From Vibrio navarrensis (GTDB taxonomy: Bacteria > Pseudomonadota > Gammaproteobacteria > Enterobacterales > Vibrionaceae), in assembly GCF_015767675.1 (NCBI RefSeq), contig NZ_CP065217.1, positions 558,001-622,000 on the forward strand: 64,000 nt of DNA. The letters are read 5' to 3'. The position numbers and the translations under genes are program-made. Shown here piece after piece: positions 23,948-34,129 of this stretch. The stretch's first letter is position 1. The number at the start of each line of letters is the position of its first letter. Below the pieces are notes generated by a model. It made no database searches and had not been told where the DNA came from. It saw only the letters and a list, made by a program, of their open reading frames with translations.

Positions 23948-25510
23948 GTGAGTAAACGACTCCTTAAGTCCGGCTTGATCGTCAGTGCTATGACGCTGAT
24001 TTCAAGGGTTTTGGGCTTAGTACGCGATGTAGTTGTCGCGAATTTGATGGGCGCTGGAGCCAGTGCCGATGTTTTTTTCTTCGCCAATAAGATTCCTAAC
24101 TTTTTAAGACGCTTGTTTGCCGAAGGGGCCTTTTCTCAAGCGTTTGTTCCCGTTCTGACGGAGTATCATGCCAGTGGAGACATGAATAAAACGCGCGATT
24201 TGATCGCGAAAGCGTCAGGAACTCTGGGAGTGATCGTCACCGTGGTGACCATTTTGGGCGTTCTCGGTTCGGGCGTGGTCAGTGCACTCTTCGGCGCTGG
24301 TTGGTTCCTGGATTGGTTGCGCGGTGGCCCCGCAGCGGAAAAGTTTGAGCTAGCGAGCTTTATCCTCAAAATTACCTTTCCCTACCTCTGGTTTATCACT
24401 TTTGTCGCGCTGTCGGGGGCGATTCTCAACACCATGGGGAAATTTGCCGTTTCCTCTTTTACCCCAGTCTTTCTCAATGTGATGATGATCTTTGCGGCTT
24501 GGTACATTGCGCCGTATCTTGCTCAGCCCGAAGTAGGCTTAGCGATAGGGGTCTTTTTAGGCGGATTGGTGCAATTTCTCTTCCAACTGCCTTTTTTAAT
24601 CAAGGCCGGGGTGTTAGTGAAACCCAAATGGGGATGGCGAGATCCGGGCGTGGTCAAAATTCGCACTTTGATGCTGCCTGCGCTGTTTGGGGTTTCCGTT
24701 AGCCAAATTAACCTGCTTTTTGACACCTTTATTGCCAGCTTTTTGCAAACCGGTTCGATCTCTTGGCTCTATTATTCTGATCGCTTGCTGGAGTTCCCTC
24801 TAGGCCTGTTCGGCATTGCGATTGCGACGGTTATCTTACCTGCGCTGTCGCGTAAACACGTTGACGCACACAGCGAAGGCTTCGCCCATACCATGGATTG
24901 GGGGGTGCGCATGGTGACTTTGCTCGGCATCCCCGCCATGCTCGGACTGATGGTTTTAGCCAAACCTATGCTGATGGTGCTGTTTATGCGCGGAGAGTTT
25001 AGCCCGCAAGATGTTCATCAAGCCTCTCTATCGCTGCTGGCATACGCATCGGGCCTGCTGAATTTCATGTTGATCAAGGTTCTCGCGCCAGGGTACTACT
25101 CACGTCAGGACACCAAGACGCCGGTCAAATACGGCATCATCGCCATGGTGACCAATATGGTGTTTAACGGGATTTTCGCGTGGTTTTATGGCTATGTCGG
25201 TTTAGCCGTGGCGACGGCCCTGTCGGCCTTGGTGAATATGGCGCTGCTGTATCGTGGTTTACACCTGGCCGGGGTTTACCGAATTTCTAAGCGAACCATC
25301 TATTTTATTGCGCGTTTAATATTGGCTGGCGCTGCAATGGTTGCGGTCTTACTGTGGAAAATGGAGCAGATGTCCACTTGGTTGCAATGGACATCGGCTC
25401 ATCGCGCAGGGGAGCTTATTCTGCTGATTTTGATCGGCGCAATTGCCTACTTAATCGCGGTCTTTTTGCTCGGGATCCGGCTAAAAGACCTAAAAGCTGG
25501 GACAGAGTAA
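23948..25510 (+). CDS. murJ: Lipid II flippase MurJ
   Basis: 520 residues with about 14 hydrophobic helices (MATE/MOP superfamily). It flips lipid-linked peptidoglycan precursor across the inner membrane. Family landmarks include SRVLGLVRDVVVANLMGAG and FVPVLTEY near the N-terminus and YYSRQDTKTPVKYGI around 390. Starts with GTG. First gene of the murJ-ribF-ileS-lspA-fkpB-ispH run. Confidence 0.96.
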   Translation: MSKRLLKSGLIVSAMTLISRVLGLVRDVVVANLMGAGASADVFFFANKIPNFLRRLFAEGAFSQAFVPVLTEYHASGDMNKTRDLIAKASGTLGVIVTVVTILGVLGSGVVSALFGAGWFLDWLRGGPAAEKFELASFILKITFPYLWFITFVALSGAILNTMGKFAVSSFTPVFLNVMMIFAAWYIAPYLAQPEVGLAIGVFLGGLVQFLFQLPFLIKAGVLVKPKWGWRDPGVVKIRTLMLPALFGVSVSQINLLFDTFIASFLQTGSISWLYYSDRLLEFPLGLFGIAIATVILPALSRKHVDAHSEGFAHTMDWGVRMVTLLGIPAMLGLMVLAKPMLMVLFMRGEFSPQDVHQASLSLLAYASGLLNFMLIKVLAPGYYSRQDTKTPVKYGIIAMVTNMVFNGIFAWFYGYVGLAVATALSALVNMALLYRGLHLAGVYRISKRTIYFIARLILAGAAMVAVLLWKMEQMSTWLQWTSAHRAGELILLILIGAIAYLIAVFLLGIRLKDLKAGTE

Positions 25511-25582
25511 GCTCGGTTAGTATATAATCCGCCAGTTTGACACTGCATAAATAGAAAAACAGAGGCACTTCGCTGCATCCAA

Positions 25583-26518
25583 ATGGAACTGATACGAGGC
25601 ATTCATAATATAAGGTCACAGCATCGTGGCTGTGTATTAACGATCGGCAATTTTGATGGTGTCCACCTTGGGCATCAGCAAGTGTTGCGTCAGGTTTCCC
25701 AGCAAGCCAGAGCCATGTCACTGCCGTCTGTGGTCATGACTTTTGAACCCCAGCCGATGGAGTTGTTTGCCAAAGAAAAGGCGCCAGCACGATTAACCCG
25801 TTTGCGGGATAAATTTGTGCAACTTGGCAAGTTAGGGCTGGATCGTTTGTTGTGTGTCAATTTCAACCGACATTTTGCCGCTCTTGATGCTGAGGCATTT
25901 ATTCGCGACTTGTTGGTCGAGCGTTTGGGTGTTAAGTTTCTTGTCGTCGGTGACGATTTTTGCTTTGGCAAAGCGCGTCAAGGCAACTTCGCCATGTTGC
26001 AAGAAGCGGGGAAAAAATACGGTTTTACCGTGGTGAATACCCAAAGCTTCTGTTTAGAGCAGTTACGAGTGAGCAGCACTGCAATTCGTGAGGCGTTAGC
26101 CGATGACGACTTGCCCGCTGCGGCTCAGATGCTTGGGCGGGATTACAGCATTAGCGGCCGTGTCTCTCATGGTCGAAAATTAGGCAGGACCATCGGTTTT
26201 CCGACGGCGAATATTCCGCTTAAGCGCTGTGTTTCTCCTGTTTCTGGCGTCTACGTTGTGCAAGCGCTAGGGCTTGGGCAAAACGCCATTGGCGGCGTGG
26301 CCAACATTGGTCAGCGCCCGACAGTAAACGGCGTTCGTCAGCAGTTAGAAGTGCATTTATTCGACTTTCAGGCCAACTTGTATGGCAAACAGTTAGAAGT
26401 GGTACTTTTGAATAAGCTGCGTGATGAAAAAAAGTTTGAGTCTTTTGACGCACTCAAACGGCAAATTGAATTGGATGCTGAGGCAGCAAGGGTGTGGCTG
26501 CATCAGCTAACTCGTTGA
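25583..26518 (+). CDS. ribF: Bifunctional riboflavin kinase / FAD synthetase
   Basis: 311 residues. The N-terminal FMN adenylyltransferase domain has TIGNFDGVHLGHQQVL (nucleotidyl transferase HxGH-like). The C-terminal riboflavin kinase domain has GRTIGFPTANI and VANIGQRPTV. Makes FMN and then FAD from riboflavin. Between murJ and ileS as in most gammaproteobacteria. Confidence 0.96.
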   Translation: MELIRGIHNIRSQHRGCVLTIGNFDGVHLGHQQVLRQVSQQARAMSLPSVVMTFEPQPMELFAKEKAPARLTRLRDKFVQLGKLGLDRLLCVNFNRHFAALDAEAFIRDLLVERLGVKFLVVGDDFCFGKARQGNFAMLQEAGKKYGFTVVNTQSFCLEQLRVSSTAIREALADDDLPAAAQMLGRDYSISGRVSHGRKLGRTIGFPTANIPLKRCVSPVSGVYVVQALGLGQNAIGGVANIGQRPTVNGVRQQLEVHLFDFQANLYGKQLEVVLLNKLRDEKKFESFDALKRQIELDAEAARVWLHQLTR

Positions 26519-26582
26519 ACGGTTTATTCCACCGAACAACATAATGTCTAACTTTCGCCCAATATAACGGAATTAAGAATCG

Positions 26583-29426
26583 ATGAGTGAGTATAAAGAT
26601 ACCCTGAACTTACCTGAAACAGGGTTTCCGATGCGCGGCGATCTGGCTAAACGTGAGCCAGAAATGCTAAAGCGTTGGTATCAAGAAGACCTTTACGGAG
26701 CCATCCGTGAAGCGAAAAAAGGCAAGAAATCATTTGTATTGCATGATGGTCCTCCTTATGCAAACGGTGATATTCACATTGGTCATGCACTAAACAAGAT
26801 TCTTAAAGACATTATTATTAAATCCAAAACACTTTCAGGTTTTGACGCACCTTACATCCCAGGCTGGGACTGCCACGGTCTACCTATCGAACTGATGGTT
26901 GAAAAGAAAGTCGGCAAACCGGGCCAGAAAGTGACCGCAGCAGAATTTCGCGAAAAATGCCGTGAATACGCAGCCGGTCAAGTGGAAGGGCAAAAAGAGA
27001 GTTTTAAGCGTCTTGGCATCATGGGCGAGTGGGACAAACCATACCGCACTATGGATTTCGCGACCGAAGCCAACATCATCCGTGCGCTGGGTAAAATTGC
27101 CGACAACGGCCACTTACTGAAAGGGTTTAAACCGGTTCACTGGTGTACCGATTGTGGCAGCGCACTGGCAGAAGCGGAAGTTGAGTACAAAAACAAAGTG
27201 TCTCCTTCTATTGACGTTCGTTTCAAAGCAGCTGACGAAGCTGCGCTATTGGCGAAATTCGATTTAAATGAAGGTCACGAAGGTCAAGGTGACGTCTCGA
27301 TCGTTATCTGGACAACCACGCCTTGGACACTCCCAGCTAACCGCGCAGTGTGTCTGCGTGAGGATCTTGAGTACGTACTGATCCAAGTTGAGGGCGATGC
27401 GGCTTCAGAGCGTCAGCCTGAGCGTATTATTGTTGCGGCTGAACTGGCCAAAGAGGTGATGGATCGCGCGGGTATCGAGCACTTCCACAACCTTGGTTTT
27501 GCCAAAGGTGCGGATCTTGAACTTGCTCAGTTCCAACACCCATTCTACGCGTTTACAGTGCCTGCGATCCTTGGCGATCACGTCACCACCGATTCGGGTA
27601 CTGGTGTGGTTCATACCGCTCCGGGACACGGTCAAGAAGACTTTGCGGTCGGCCAAAAATATGGCCTTGAAGTGGCGAACCCAGTGGGTTCAAACGGCGT
27701 GTATCTGCCAGACACTGAACTGTTTGCCGGTCAACACGTCTTTAAAGCGAATGATGCTGTTGTTGAAACGCTAAAAGAAAAAGGCGCATTACTGCATCAT
27801 CACGCTTACGAGCATAGCTACCCGCACTGCTGGCGCCACAAAACGCCAATCATCTTCCGTGCAACTCCGCAATGGTTCGTTTCGATGGACCAAGCAGGCC
27901 TGCGTGCCAAAGCACTAGAGTCGATCAAAGGCGTTCAGTGGATGCCAGAGTGGGGTCAAAGCCGCATTGAAGGGATGATCGAAGGTCGCCCAGAATGGTG
28001 TATCTCACGTCAACGTACTTGGGGTGTGCCCATTGCCCTGTTCGTGCACAAAGAAACCGCAGAGCTGCATCCAAACTCGCTTGAGCTGATTGAAAAAGTG
28101 GCTCAAGTAGTTGAACAAAAAGGCATTCAAGCGTGGTGGGATCTTGACGCCGCAGAACTGCTCGGCGAAGAAGCGCCGCAGTATGAAAAAGTACTCGATA
28201 CCTTAGACGTTTGGTTTGATTCTGGCGTAACACACTACGCAGTCGTTGATAAACGTGAAGAGTTCAACGGAGCGGAAGCGGACATGTACCTTGAAGGTTC
28301 GGACCAACACCGCGGTTGGTTCCAGTCTTCGCTCATCTCTTCGATCGCAATGAAAGGCAAAGCGCCTTACAAGCAAGTATTGACGCACGGTTTCGTGGTC
28401 GATGGCCAAGGCCGTAAGATGTCAAAATCTATTGGTAACGTGGTCGCGCCAAAAGATGTCACCAACAAGCTAGGTGCAGATATTCTGCGTCTGTGGGTTG
28501 CTTCAACCGATTATACGGGCGAAGTGGCGGTTTCTGATGAGATCCTCAAGCGTTCGGCCGATGCTTACCGTCGTATCCGTAACACGGCGCGTTTCTTCTT
28601 GGCGAACTTGAACGGTTTCAATCCAGAAACGGATATCGTGCCCGCCGATGAGATGGTTGCACTGGATCGCTGGGCGGTAGGCCGTGCATTGGCGGCGCAG
28701 AACGAGATCGTTAAAGCGTATGAAGAGTACAACACGCACGGTGTAACGCAGCGTCTGATGCACTTCTGTTCTATCGAGATGGGTTCATTCTATCTTGACG
28801 TGATCAAAGACCGTCAGTACACCGCGAAACGCGGTGGTCATGCACAGCGCAGCTGTCAAACCGCGCTGTACTACATCGTCGAAGCGTTGGTGCGTTGGAT
28901 GGCGCCAATCATGTCGTTTACCGCTGATGAAATCTGGAACCAGATGCCGGGTGAGCGTGACAAGTTTGTCTTCACTGGTGAATGGTTCGACGGTCTGTTT
29001 GGTCTTACAGAAGGTGAAGAGCTCAATAACGCATTCTGGTCTGAAATCCAGAAAGTGCGTGGTGCAGTCAACAAACTGCTTGAAGCAGCACGCAGCGAGA
29101 AGACCATTGGTGGCTCACTGCAAGCGGAACTGACGCTGTTTGCCAGCGACGATCTTGCAGCGAAAATCAACAAACTTGACGATGAGTTGCGTTTCGTTCT
29201 GCTGACTTCGGCCGCCACCGTTAAACCGCTGGGCGAGAAGTCAGACGCGGCGCAAGCCACCGACATTGAAGGTCTGTTTGTTGAAGTGCGTGCAACGGAA
29301 GCTGAGAAGTGTGACCGTTGTTGGCACCACACGCCAGACGTTGGCACCATCGCAGGTCACGAGAAAATCTGTGGTCGCTGTGTCTCTAACGTCGATGGCG
29401 AAGGCGAAGTGCGTAAGTTTGCCTAA
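26583..29426 (+). CDS. ileS: Isoleucyl-tRNA synthetase
   Basis: 947 residues, slightly longer than the E. coli enzyme (938). Class I signature HIGH in [12 protein letters not shown], editing domain (~200-400) with [20 protein letters not shown] at ~600, and a C-terminal zinc knuckle CDRCWHHTP...CGRCVSNV. Charges tRNA-Ile and edits Val-tRNA-Ile. Confidence 0.97.
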   Translation: MSEYKDTLNLPETGFPMRGDLAKREPEMLKRWYQEDLYGAIREAKKGKKSFVLHDGPPYANGDIHIGHALNKILKDIIIKSKTLSGFDAPYIPGWDCHGLPIELMVEKKVGKPGQKVTAAEFREKCREYAAGQVEGQKESFKRLGIMGEWDKPYRTMDFATEANIIRALGKIADNGHLLKGFKPVHWCTDCGSALAEAEVEYKNKVSPSIDVRFKAADEAALLAKFDLNEGHEGQGDVSIVIWTTTPWTLPANRAVCLREDLEYVLIQVEGDAASERQPERIIVAAELAKEVMDRAGIEHFHNLGFAKGADLELAQFQHPFYAFTVPAILGDHVTTDSGTGVVHTAPGHGQEDFAVGQKYGLEVANPVGSNGVYLPDTELFAGQHVFKANDAVVETLKEKGALLHHHAYEHSYPHCWRHKTPIIFRATPQWFVSMDQAGLRAKALESIKGVQWMPEWGQSRIEGMIEGRPEWCISRQRTWGVPIALFVHKETAELHPNSLELIEKVAQVVEQKGIQAWWDLDAAELLGEEAPQYEKVLDTLDVWFDSGVTHYAVVDKREEFNGAEADMYLEGSDQHRGWFQSSLISSIAMKGKAPYKQVLTHGFVVDGQGRKMSKSIGNVVAPKDVTNKLGADILRLWVASTDYTGEVAVSDEILKRSADAYRRIRNTARFFLANLNGFNPETDIVPADEMVALDRWAVGRALAAQNEIVKAYEEYNTHGVTQRLMHFCSIEMGSFYLDVIKDRQYTAKRGGHAQRSCQTALYYIVEALVRWMAPIMSFTADEIWNQMPGERDKFVFTGEWFDGLFGLTEGEELNNAFWSEIQKVRGAVNKLLEAARSEKTIGGSLQAELTLFASDDLAAKINKLDDELRFVLLTSAATVKPLGEKSDAAQATDIEGLFVEVRATEAEKCDRCWHHTPDVGTIAGHEKICGRCVSNVDGEGEVRKFA

Positions 29427-29466
29427 TTGTCGGCGAGCGAAAGACTGAACTTTTTATCGTAATTGC

Positions 29467-29493
29467 AGCCCCAGTATTCACTGGGGCTATTTT
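29467..29493 (+). terminator. Hairpin with T run between ileS and lspA
   Basis: AGCCCCAG / CTGGGGCT followed by ATTTTT, 12 bp before the lspA start. It looks like an intrinsic terminator or partial attenuator inside the operon. Confidence 0.65.
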
Positions 29494-29504
29494 TAGGAAT
29501 TAAG

Positions 29505-30008
29505 ATGAGCGAAAAAGCACTGACGTTAAAGCAATCTGGGGTGCGCTGGCTGTGGTTAGCCTTTGTGGTGTTTGTGGCCGATATTGGCATCAAATTTGTG
29601 GTGATGGAGAAGATGGGTTACGGCTGGGCCAATCGCATTGAAGTCCTGCCATTCTTTAATTTGCTGTATGTGCACAACTATGGCGCCGCTTTCAGTTTTC
29701 TCAGTGATCAAGAGGGTTGGCAGCGTTGGTTGTTCACCGGTATTGCTTTTGCGGTTACGGGCCTATTGACCTATTGGATGAGCAAACTCTCCGCGAAAGA
29801 AAAATGGAACAACATTGCTTATGCGATGATTATTGGCGGAGCCGTAGGCAACGTCTTTGACCGTTTAGTACATGGTTTTGTGGTCGATTACTTGGACTTT
29901 TTCTGGGGTAACTACCACTGGCCAGCCTTTAACTTAGCCGATGCAGCCATCTGCTTTGGCGCCGCGATGATCATCTTAGATGGTTTTCGTTGCAAAGAAT
30001 CTCAATAA
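29505..30008 (+). CDS. lspA: Signal peptidase II (prolipoprotein signal peptidase)
   Basis: 167 residues, four membrane helices. Catalytic aspartates lie in [11 protein letters not shown] and FNLADAAI. It removes signal peptides from diacylglyceryl-modified prolipoproteins in the inner membrane. The start was placed at [10 protein letters not shown], which has TAGGAAT upstream; the longer frame would read through the hairpin at 29467. Confidence 0.96.
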   Translation: MSEKALTLKQSGVRWLWLAFVVFVADIGIKFVVMEKMGYGWANRIEVLPFFNLLYVHNYGAAFSFLSDQEGWQRWLFTGIAFAVTGLLTYWMSKLSAKEKWNNIAYAMIIGGAVGNVFDRLVHGFVVDYLDFFWGNYHWPAFNLADAAICFGAAMIILDGFRCKESQ

Positions 30009-30104
30009 AAACCAATAACCCTAAGCGCTGTCCGTTGATTCGGTCAGCGCTTTTGTCTATAACGAGCAAGCAACTGCCACCGTTTTCTACAAGGAAGCCG
30101 TAAC

Positions 30105-30536
30105 GTGACCACTATTACCCAACAATCTGCCGTAACGCTGCACTTTACGATTAAAATGAAAGACGGCTCTGTCGCCGATAGCACGCATAACATGGGCAAA
30201 CCAGCGAAGTTTGTCATGGGCGATGGCAGCCTGAGTGACAACTTCGAGCAGTGTCTGCTTGGGTTGCAAGCGGGCGAAAACAAGTCAATTGAACTCAAAG
30301 CGCAAGATGCCTTTGGGTTGCCCAATCCGGATCATATCCACCACATGGACCGCGCACGTTTTGTTGGCGATGCCGCGGTGGAAGTCGGAACGATCATGGC
30401 CTTTGCCGGACCCGATGGGATGGAGATCCCGGGCATCATTACCGAAATCGCCGGAGACTCGGTGACGGTTGATTTTAACCACCCACTCGCCGGGCAAGAT
30501 GTGACTTTTGAAGTTGAAATTTTGTCAGTAGAATAG
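30105..30536 (+). CDS. fkpB: FKBP-type peptidyl-prolyl isomerase FkpB
   Basis: 143 residues, SlpA-type FKBP (LHFTIKMKDGSVADST, GDGSLSDNFEQCLLGLQAGE) with the inserted IF domain between ~70 and 120. GTG start with AAGGAAG upstream. Usual partner gene between lspA and ispH. Confidence 0.95.
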   Translation: MTTITQQSAVTLHFTIKMKDGSVADSTHNMGKPAKFVMGDGSLSDNFEQCLLGLQAGENKSIELKAQDAFGLPNPDHIHHMDRARFVGDAAVEVGTIMAFAGPDGMEIPGIITEIAGDSVTVDFNHPLAGQDVTFEVEILSVE

Positions 30537-30557
30537 CCAGCCAAAAGATAACTACCC

Positions 30558-31520
30558 ATGAGCAATGAAATGAAAATCCTGTTAGCCAACCCGCGTGGAT
30601 TCTGTGCCGGAGTCGATCGTGCCATCAGCATTGTTGAGCGCGCACTGGAACTGTATCAGCCGCCGATTTATGTTCGCCATGAAGTGGTGCACAACCGTTT
30701 TGTGGTCGAAGGGCTGAAGCAACGCGGTGCGGTGTTTGTGGAGGAGCTTCATGAAGTGCCGGATAACAACATCGTCATTTTCTCTGCTCATGGTGTCTCT
30801 CAAGCCGTGCGTCTGGAAGCGAAAGAGCGCGATCTCACCGTGTTCGATGCGACCTGTCCTCTGGTTACCAAGGTGCACATGGAGGTGGCGCGCGCCAGTC
30901 GCCGCAGTATGGAAGTGGTGCTGATTGGCCACGCCGGTCATCCGGAAGTCGAAGGAACCATGGGTCAATATGCCAGCCAGCAGGGCGGCATGTATCTGGT
31001 TGAAAAACCGGAAGATGTTATTGGCCTTAAAGCGGTGGTGAAAGATCCGAGCAATCTGCACTACGTCAGTCAAACCACCTTGTCGGTGGATGAGACCGCC
31101 GATGTGATTGATGAACTGCGCCGCGTGTTCCCTGATATCCAAGGCCCACGCAAAGACGATATCTGCTACGCGACACAAAACCGTCAAGACGCGGTGCGTG
31201 AGCTAGCCAGTGAGGTTGATGTGATGGTGGTGGTGGGGTCAAAGAACTCCTCGAACTCAACACGTCTCAAAGAGCTTGCAGAAAAACTCGGCACGCCTGC
31301 CTATCTGACCGACTGCCCGCAGGATATACAGCCAGTGTGGTTTGACGGGAAAGTCAAAGTCGGTGTCACCGCAGGCGCCTCTGCGCCAGAAGAGTTGGTC
31401 AATCAGATCTTGGATCGCATCAAAGAGCTGGGCGCACAATCGGTTGAAGAGGTGCTAGGCCGCGAAGAGAATATGTTCTTTGAAGTGCCGAAAGAGCTGC
31501 AAATTAAGCAGATTGATTAA
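30558..31520 (+). CDS. ispH: 4-hydroxy-3-methylbut-2-enyl diphosphate reductase
   Basis: 320 residues. Iron-sulfur cysteines are in [19 protein letters not shown] and ICYATQNRQ (third ligand region), with the glutamate-bearing [10 protein letters not shown] loop. Last step of the MEP isoprenoid pathway, forming IPP and DMAPP. Confidence 0.97.
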   Translation: MSNEMKILLANPRGFCAGVDRAISIVERALELYQPPIYVRHEVVHNRFVVEGLKQRGAVFVEELHEVPDNNIVIFSAHGVSQAVRLEAKERDLTVFDATCPLVTKVHMEVARASRRSMEVVLIGHAGHPEVEGTMGQYASQQGGMYLVEKPEDVIGLKAVVKDPSNLHYVSQTTLSVDETADVIDELRRVFPDIQGPRKDDICYATQNRQDAVRELASEVDVMVVVGSKNSSNSTRLKELAEKLGTPAYLTDCPQDIQPVWFDGKVKVGVTAGASAPEELVNQILDRIKELGAQSVEEVLGREENMFFEVPKELQIKQID

Positions 31521-31536
31521 GTGCGGTGAAACGAAG

Positions 31537-31562
31537 AAGGCGACCAAACAGGTCGCCTTTTG
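31537..31562 (+). terminator. Terminator of the ileS-ispH cluster
   Basis: AAGGCGACC / GGTCGCCTT stem with 5-nt loop and trailing Ts. Confidence 0.85.
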
Positions 31563-31597
31563 CATTTTTGCCACTTCATTTTTGCCACTTAGTATGG

Positions 31598-32326
31598 CTA
31601 CTGGTAAATGCCAAGCATCTCTTTGAGTAATTTAAGATAGCGGCGACTGACCGGAATGGTAAAACCCGTGCGGGTGATGATTTCGGCTAAGCCATTTTCC
31701 AACAATTTGATTTCACTGATTGCTTTGATCGCCACCAAATATTGCCGGTGGCAGCGTACCAGTGGTGTTTTCTCTTCCAGCGTTTTTAACGTCAGTTGGG
31801 TGCTGGCGGTTTGATTGATGGAGCGCACATGCACGCCACTAATATCGCTGTAAGCGCATTCGACGTTGTCCGTGGCCATGATCACAATCCGGTTGTGGCC
31901 GATACACGGGATTTGGTCCAGCGTTTCAGGGGCGATGCCGGACAAATGCTGGCTGAGCGCCGACTGGCTGGCGGCGCGATTTAGGCGTTTTACGGTCTTT
32001 TTCAGCCGCTCGGGGTCGACGGGTTTAAGCAGGTAATCAAAGGCATTGTCTTCAAAAGCTTGAATCGCGTACTGATCGTAAGCGGTGACAAACACCACAT
32101 ACGGCATGGTTTCTGGGTCCATCATGCCGAGCAGCTCTATGCCGGTCACTTGGGGCATCTGAATGTCGAGAAACACCACATCGGGTTTGAGCTCGTTGAT
32201 TTTTTTCAATCCCATGATGGCATTGGCCGCATCGCCAATCACCTCGATCTCACCCGTTTCCCCCAGCAGCTCGCAAAGCTCGTCACGAGCAAAAGGTTCG
32301 TCATCAATTACCAGTGCGGTCAACAT
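31598..32326 (-). CDS. btsR: LytTR response regulator, BtsR (YehT)-like
   Basis: 242 residues. Receiver domain with phospho-acceptor D54 (DVVFLDIQMPQ), then a LytTR DNA-binding domain (RCHRQYLVAIKAISEIKLLE). E. coli BtsR (239 residues) controls the pyruvate transporter gene btsT. It is cotranscribed with the kinase upstream, and the adjacent CstA/BtsT-type gene with repeated BtsR-like sites supports the assignment. YpdB is the alternative paralogue. Confidence 0.85.
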   Translation of the reverse strand: MLTALVIDDEPFARDELCELLGETGEIEVIGDAANAIMGLKKINELKPDVVFLDIQMPQVTGIELLGMMDPETMPYVVFVTAYDQYAIQAFEDNAFDYLLKPVDPERLKKTVKRLNRAASQSALSQHLSGIAPETLDQIPCIGHNRIVIMATDNVECAYSDISGVHVRSINQTASTQLTLKTLEEKTPLVRCHRQYLVAIKAISEIKLLENGLAEIITRTGFTIPVSRRYLKLLKEMLGIYQ

Positions 32327-32352
32327 CCGTATAGTCCCTGTGTTACAGCCAT

Positions 32353-34032
32353 TCAGCTCATCAACGCTGAGTGCGGAATGATAAAGGTCATTTTAGTAAA
32401 TTGATGCGGTATCGCTTGAATTTTTAGTGCTGCATCACGACCAAAGTTATGGCTCAAGCGTTTATCGACAATCTCCATGCCAAGCCCGGAGTGATCCTCA
32501 CTCGGTGCTTGGTAACAACCTGCGTTGTCTTCAACGGTGATGGCGTAGCCTGTTGGGCTCTTTTCGCTGTAGATGCGCACTAAGCCGCCTTCGAGCAAGT
32601 TGGAAATACCATGCTTCACCGCATTTTCGACCAAAGGCTGCAAGGTAAAGCTCGGTAGTTTGACCTCCAGTAGTTCGGCGGCGATGTCGATTTCTACGTC
32701 GAGACGATCAGCAAAGCGCGCTTTTTCAATGCTCAGGTAGGCATTGACGTGCGCCAGCTCTTCTTTGAGCGTGACGGTATTGATGTTTTGCTTAAGGTTG
32801 CTGCGAAAGAAATGGGAGAGATTTTGTATCAGCTCGCGCGCTTTGTCAGGGTCGCGGCGGATCACGGCACTGATGGTATTGAGCGCGTTGAAGAGAAAGT
32901 GCGGGTTGACTTGTGCGTGCAGCAGTTTGATTTCCGATTGTGTCAGTAAGGTTTGTTGTTGCTGATAATCGCCATAGAGAATTTGGCTGGAAAGCAACTG
33001 GGCGATGCCTTCTGCCATCGACATATTGATGGTGGAGAAGAGTTTACGTTTGGGCTCGTACAGCTTGATGGTGCCGACCACCTCTTTGCCTGCGCGCAGC
33101 GGAATGATCAACGCCGCGCCCAATTTACAGTCGGCAGCCAGTGAACATTGATAAGGGCGTTCACTGCCATCGAGATAAATGATCGCATTCTGCGCCATCG
33201 AATCGAGCGTGCTTTGCGACGAGATTGGCGTGTTGGGTTTGTGGTGGTCATCGCCAATGCCGACAAACGCGAGGATCTTCTCTTGATCGGTGATCGCCAC
33301 TGCGCCGACATTGGTCTCTTCGTAGACGATGCGGGCAATTTTCTCGGCATTGGTGCTGTTAAAGCCGCTGTGCAAGATACCGACCGAGCGATCGGCAATG
33401 GTCAGTGCGCGGCGGGAAAAGGTGGCGGAGTATTTTTCGAAGATGGTTTTTCTGTCTTGCAGAATGCTCATAAACAGCGCTGCGCCGACCGAGTTGGCGA
33501 TGATCATCGGCGCGGCAATCGCCGACACCAGAGCGTAGGCTTCTGAGTAGGGTTTGGCTACCACCAGCAAGATGATCATTTGCATGATCTCGGCAAAAAA
33601 AGTGATGCCAAACACCACTGAAGGGTTAAACAGTTGTGCCCCTTTGTTTTTCTTGAGCAGATAGACATGCAATAGGCCACCAATCAGCCCTTCTGTCGTG
33701 GTGGAGATGGCGCAGGCGAGATCGGTAAAACCGCCTAAGATGTAACGGTGAATACCGCCAGTAAAGCCAACCGCAAAACCAACCACTGGGCCGCCAAACA
33801 GCCCGCCCATCACCGCACCAATTGCGCGAGTGTTGGCAATGGCATCGTTGATATGCAGGCCAAAATAGGTGCCCAGAATACAAAAGGCAGAGAACAGCAG
33901 GTAGCACAGCAAGCGGTGACTCAGGCGTGACGAGATGTTGAGCATCGGCAAGATGAGCGGGGTTTTACTCAGCATATAAGCCAACACCAAGTAAACACAC
34001 ATCTGCTGCAGTAGCGAGATAACCAGTTCCAT
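32353..34032 (-). CDS. btsS: LytS-type sensor histidine kinase, BtsS (YehU)-like
   Basis: 559 residues. 5TM-Lyt membrane sensor (~1-190; GGLFGGPVVGFAVGFTGGIH), a GAF-like domain (~220-350), then His_kinase with the phospho-acceptor His in QVNPHFLFNALNTI and an ATPase end (LGMEIVDKRL). In E. coli BtsS senses extracellular pyruvate. It lies 26 bp upstream of the regulator gene. Confidence 0.87.
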   Translation of the reverse strand: MELVISLLQQMCVYLVLAYMLSKTPLILPMLNISSRLSHRLLCYLLFSAFCILGTYFGLHINDAIANTRAIGAVMGGLFGGPVVGFAVGFTGGIHRYILGGFTDLACAISTTTEGLIGGLLHVYLLKKNKGAQLFNPSVVFGITFFAEIMQMIILLVVAKPYSEAYALVSAIAAPMIIANSVGAALFMSILQDRKTIFEKYSATFSRRALTIADRSVGILHSGFNSTNAEKIARIVYEETNVGAVAITDQEKILAFVGIGDDHHKPNTPISSQSTLDSMAQNAIIYLDGSERPYQCSLAADCKLGAALIIPLRAGKEVVGTIKLYEPKRKLFSTINMSMAEGIAQLLSSQILYGDYQQQQTLLTQSEIKLLHAQVNPHFLFNALNTISAVIRRDPDKARELIQNLSHFFRSNLKQNINTVTLKEELAHVNAYLSIEKARFADRLDVEIDIAAELLEVKLPSFTLQPLVENAVKHGISNLLEGGLVRIYSEKSPTGYAITVEDNAGCYQAPSEDHSGLGMEIVDKRLSHNFGRDAALKIQAIPHQFTKMTFIIPHSALMS

Positions 34033-34078
34033 AACGACTCTTCTGTGACTGAACAGGGTTTATTGTATGGCAAAGAAA

Positions 34079-34104
34079 AAGAGTCTGCGACTGGGCAGAC
34101 TCTT
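34079..34104 (-). terminator. Terminator of the CstA/BtsT gene
   Basis: AAGAGTCTGC / GCAGACTCTT stem; on the minus strand it is followed by TTTCTTTG. Confidence 0.8.
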
Positions 34105-34129
34105 GGTTTAGGCACTCATGGCGTGGTGC

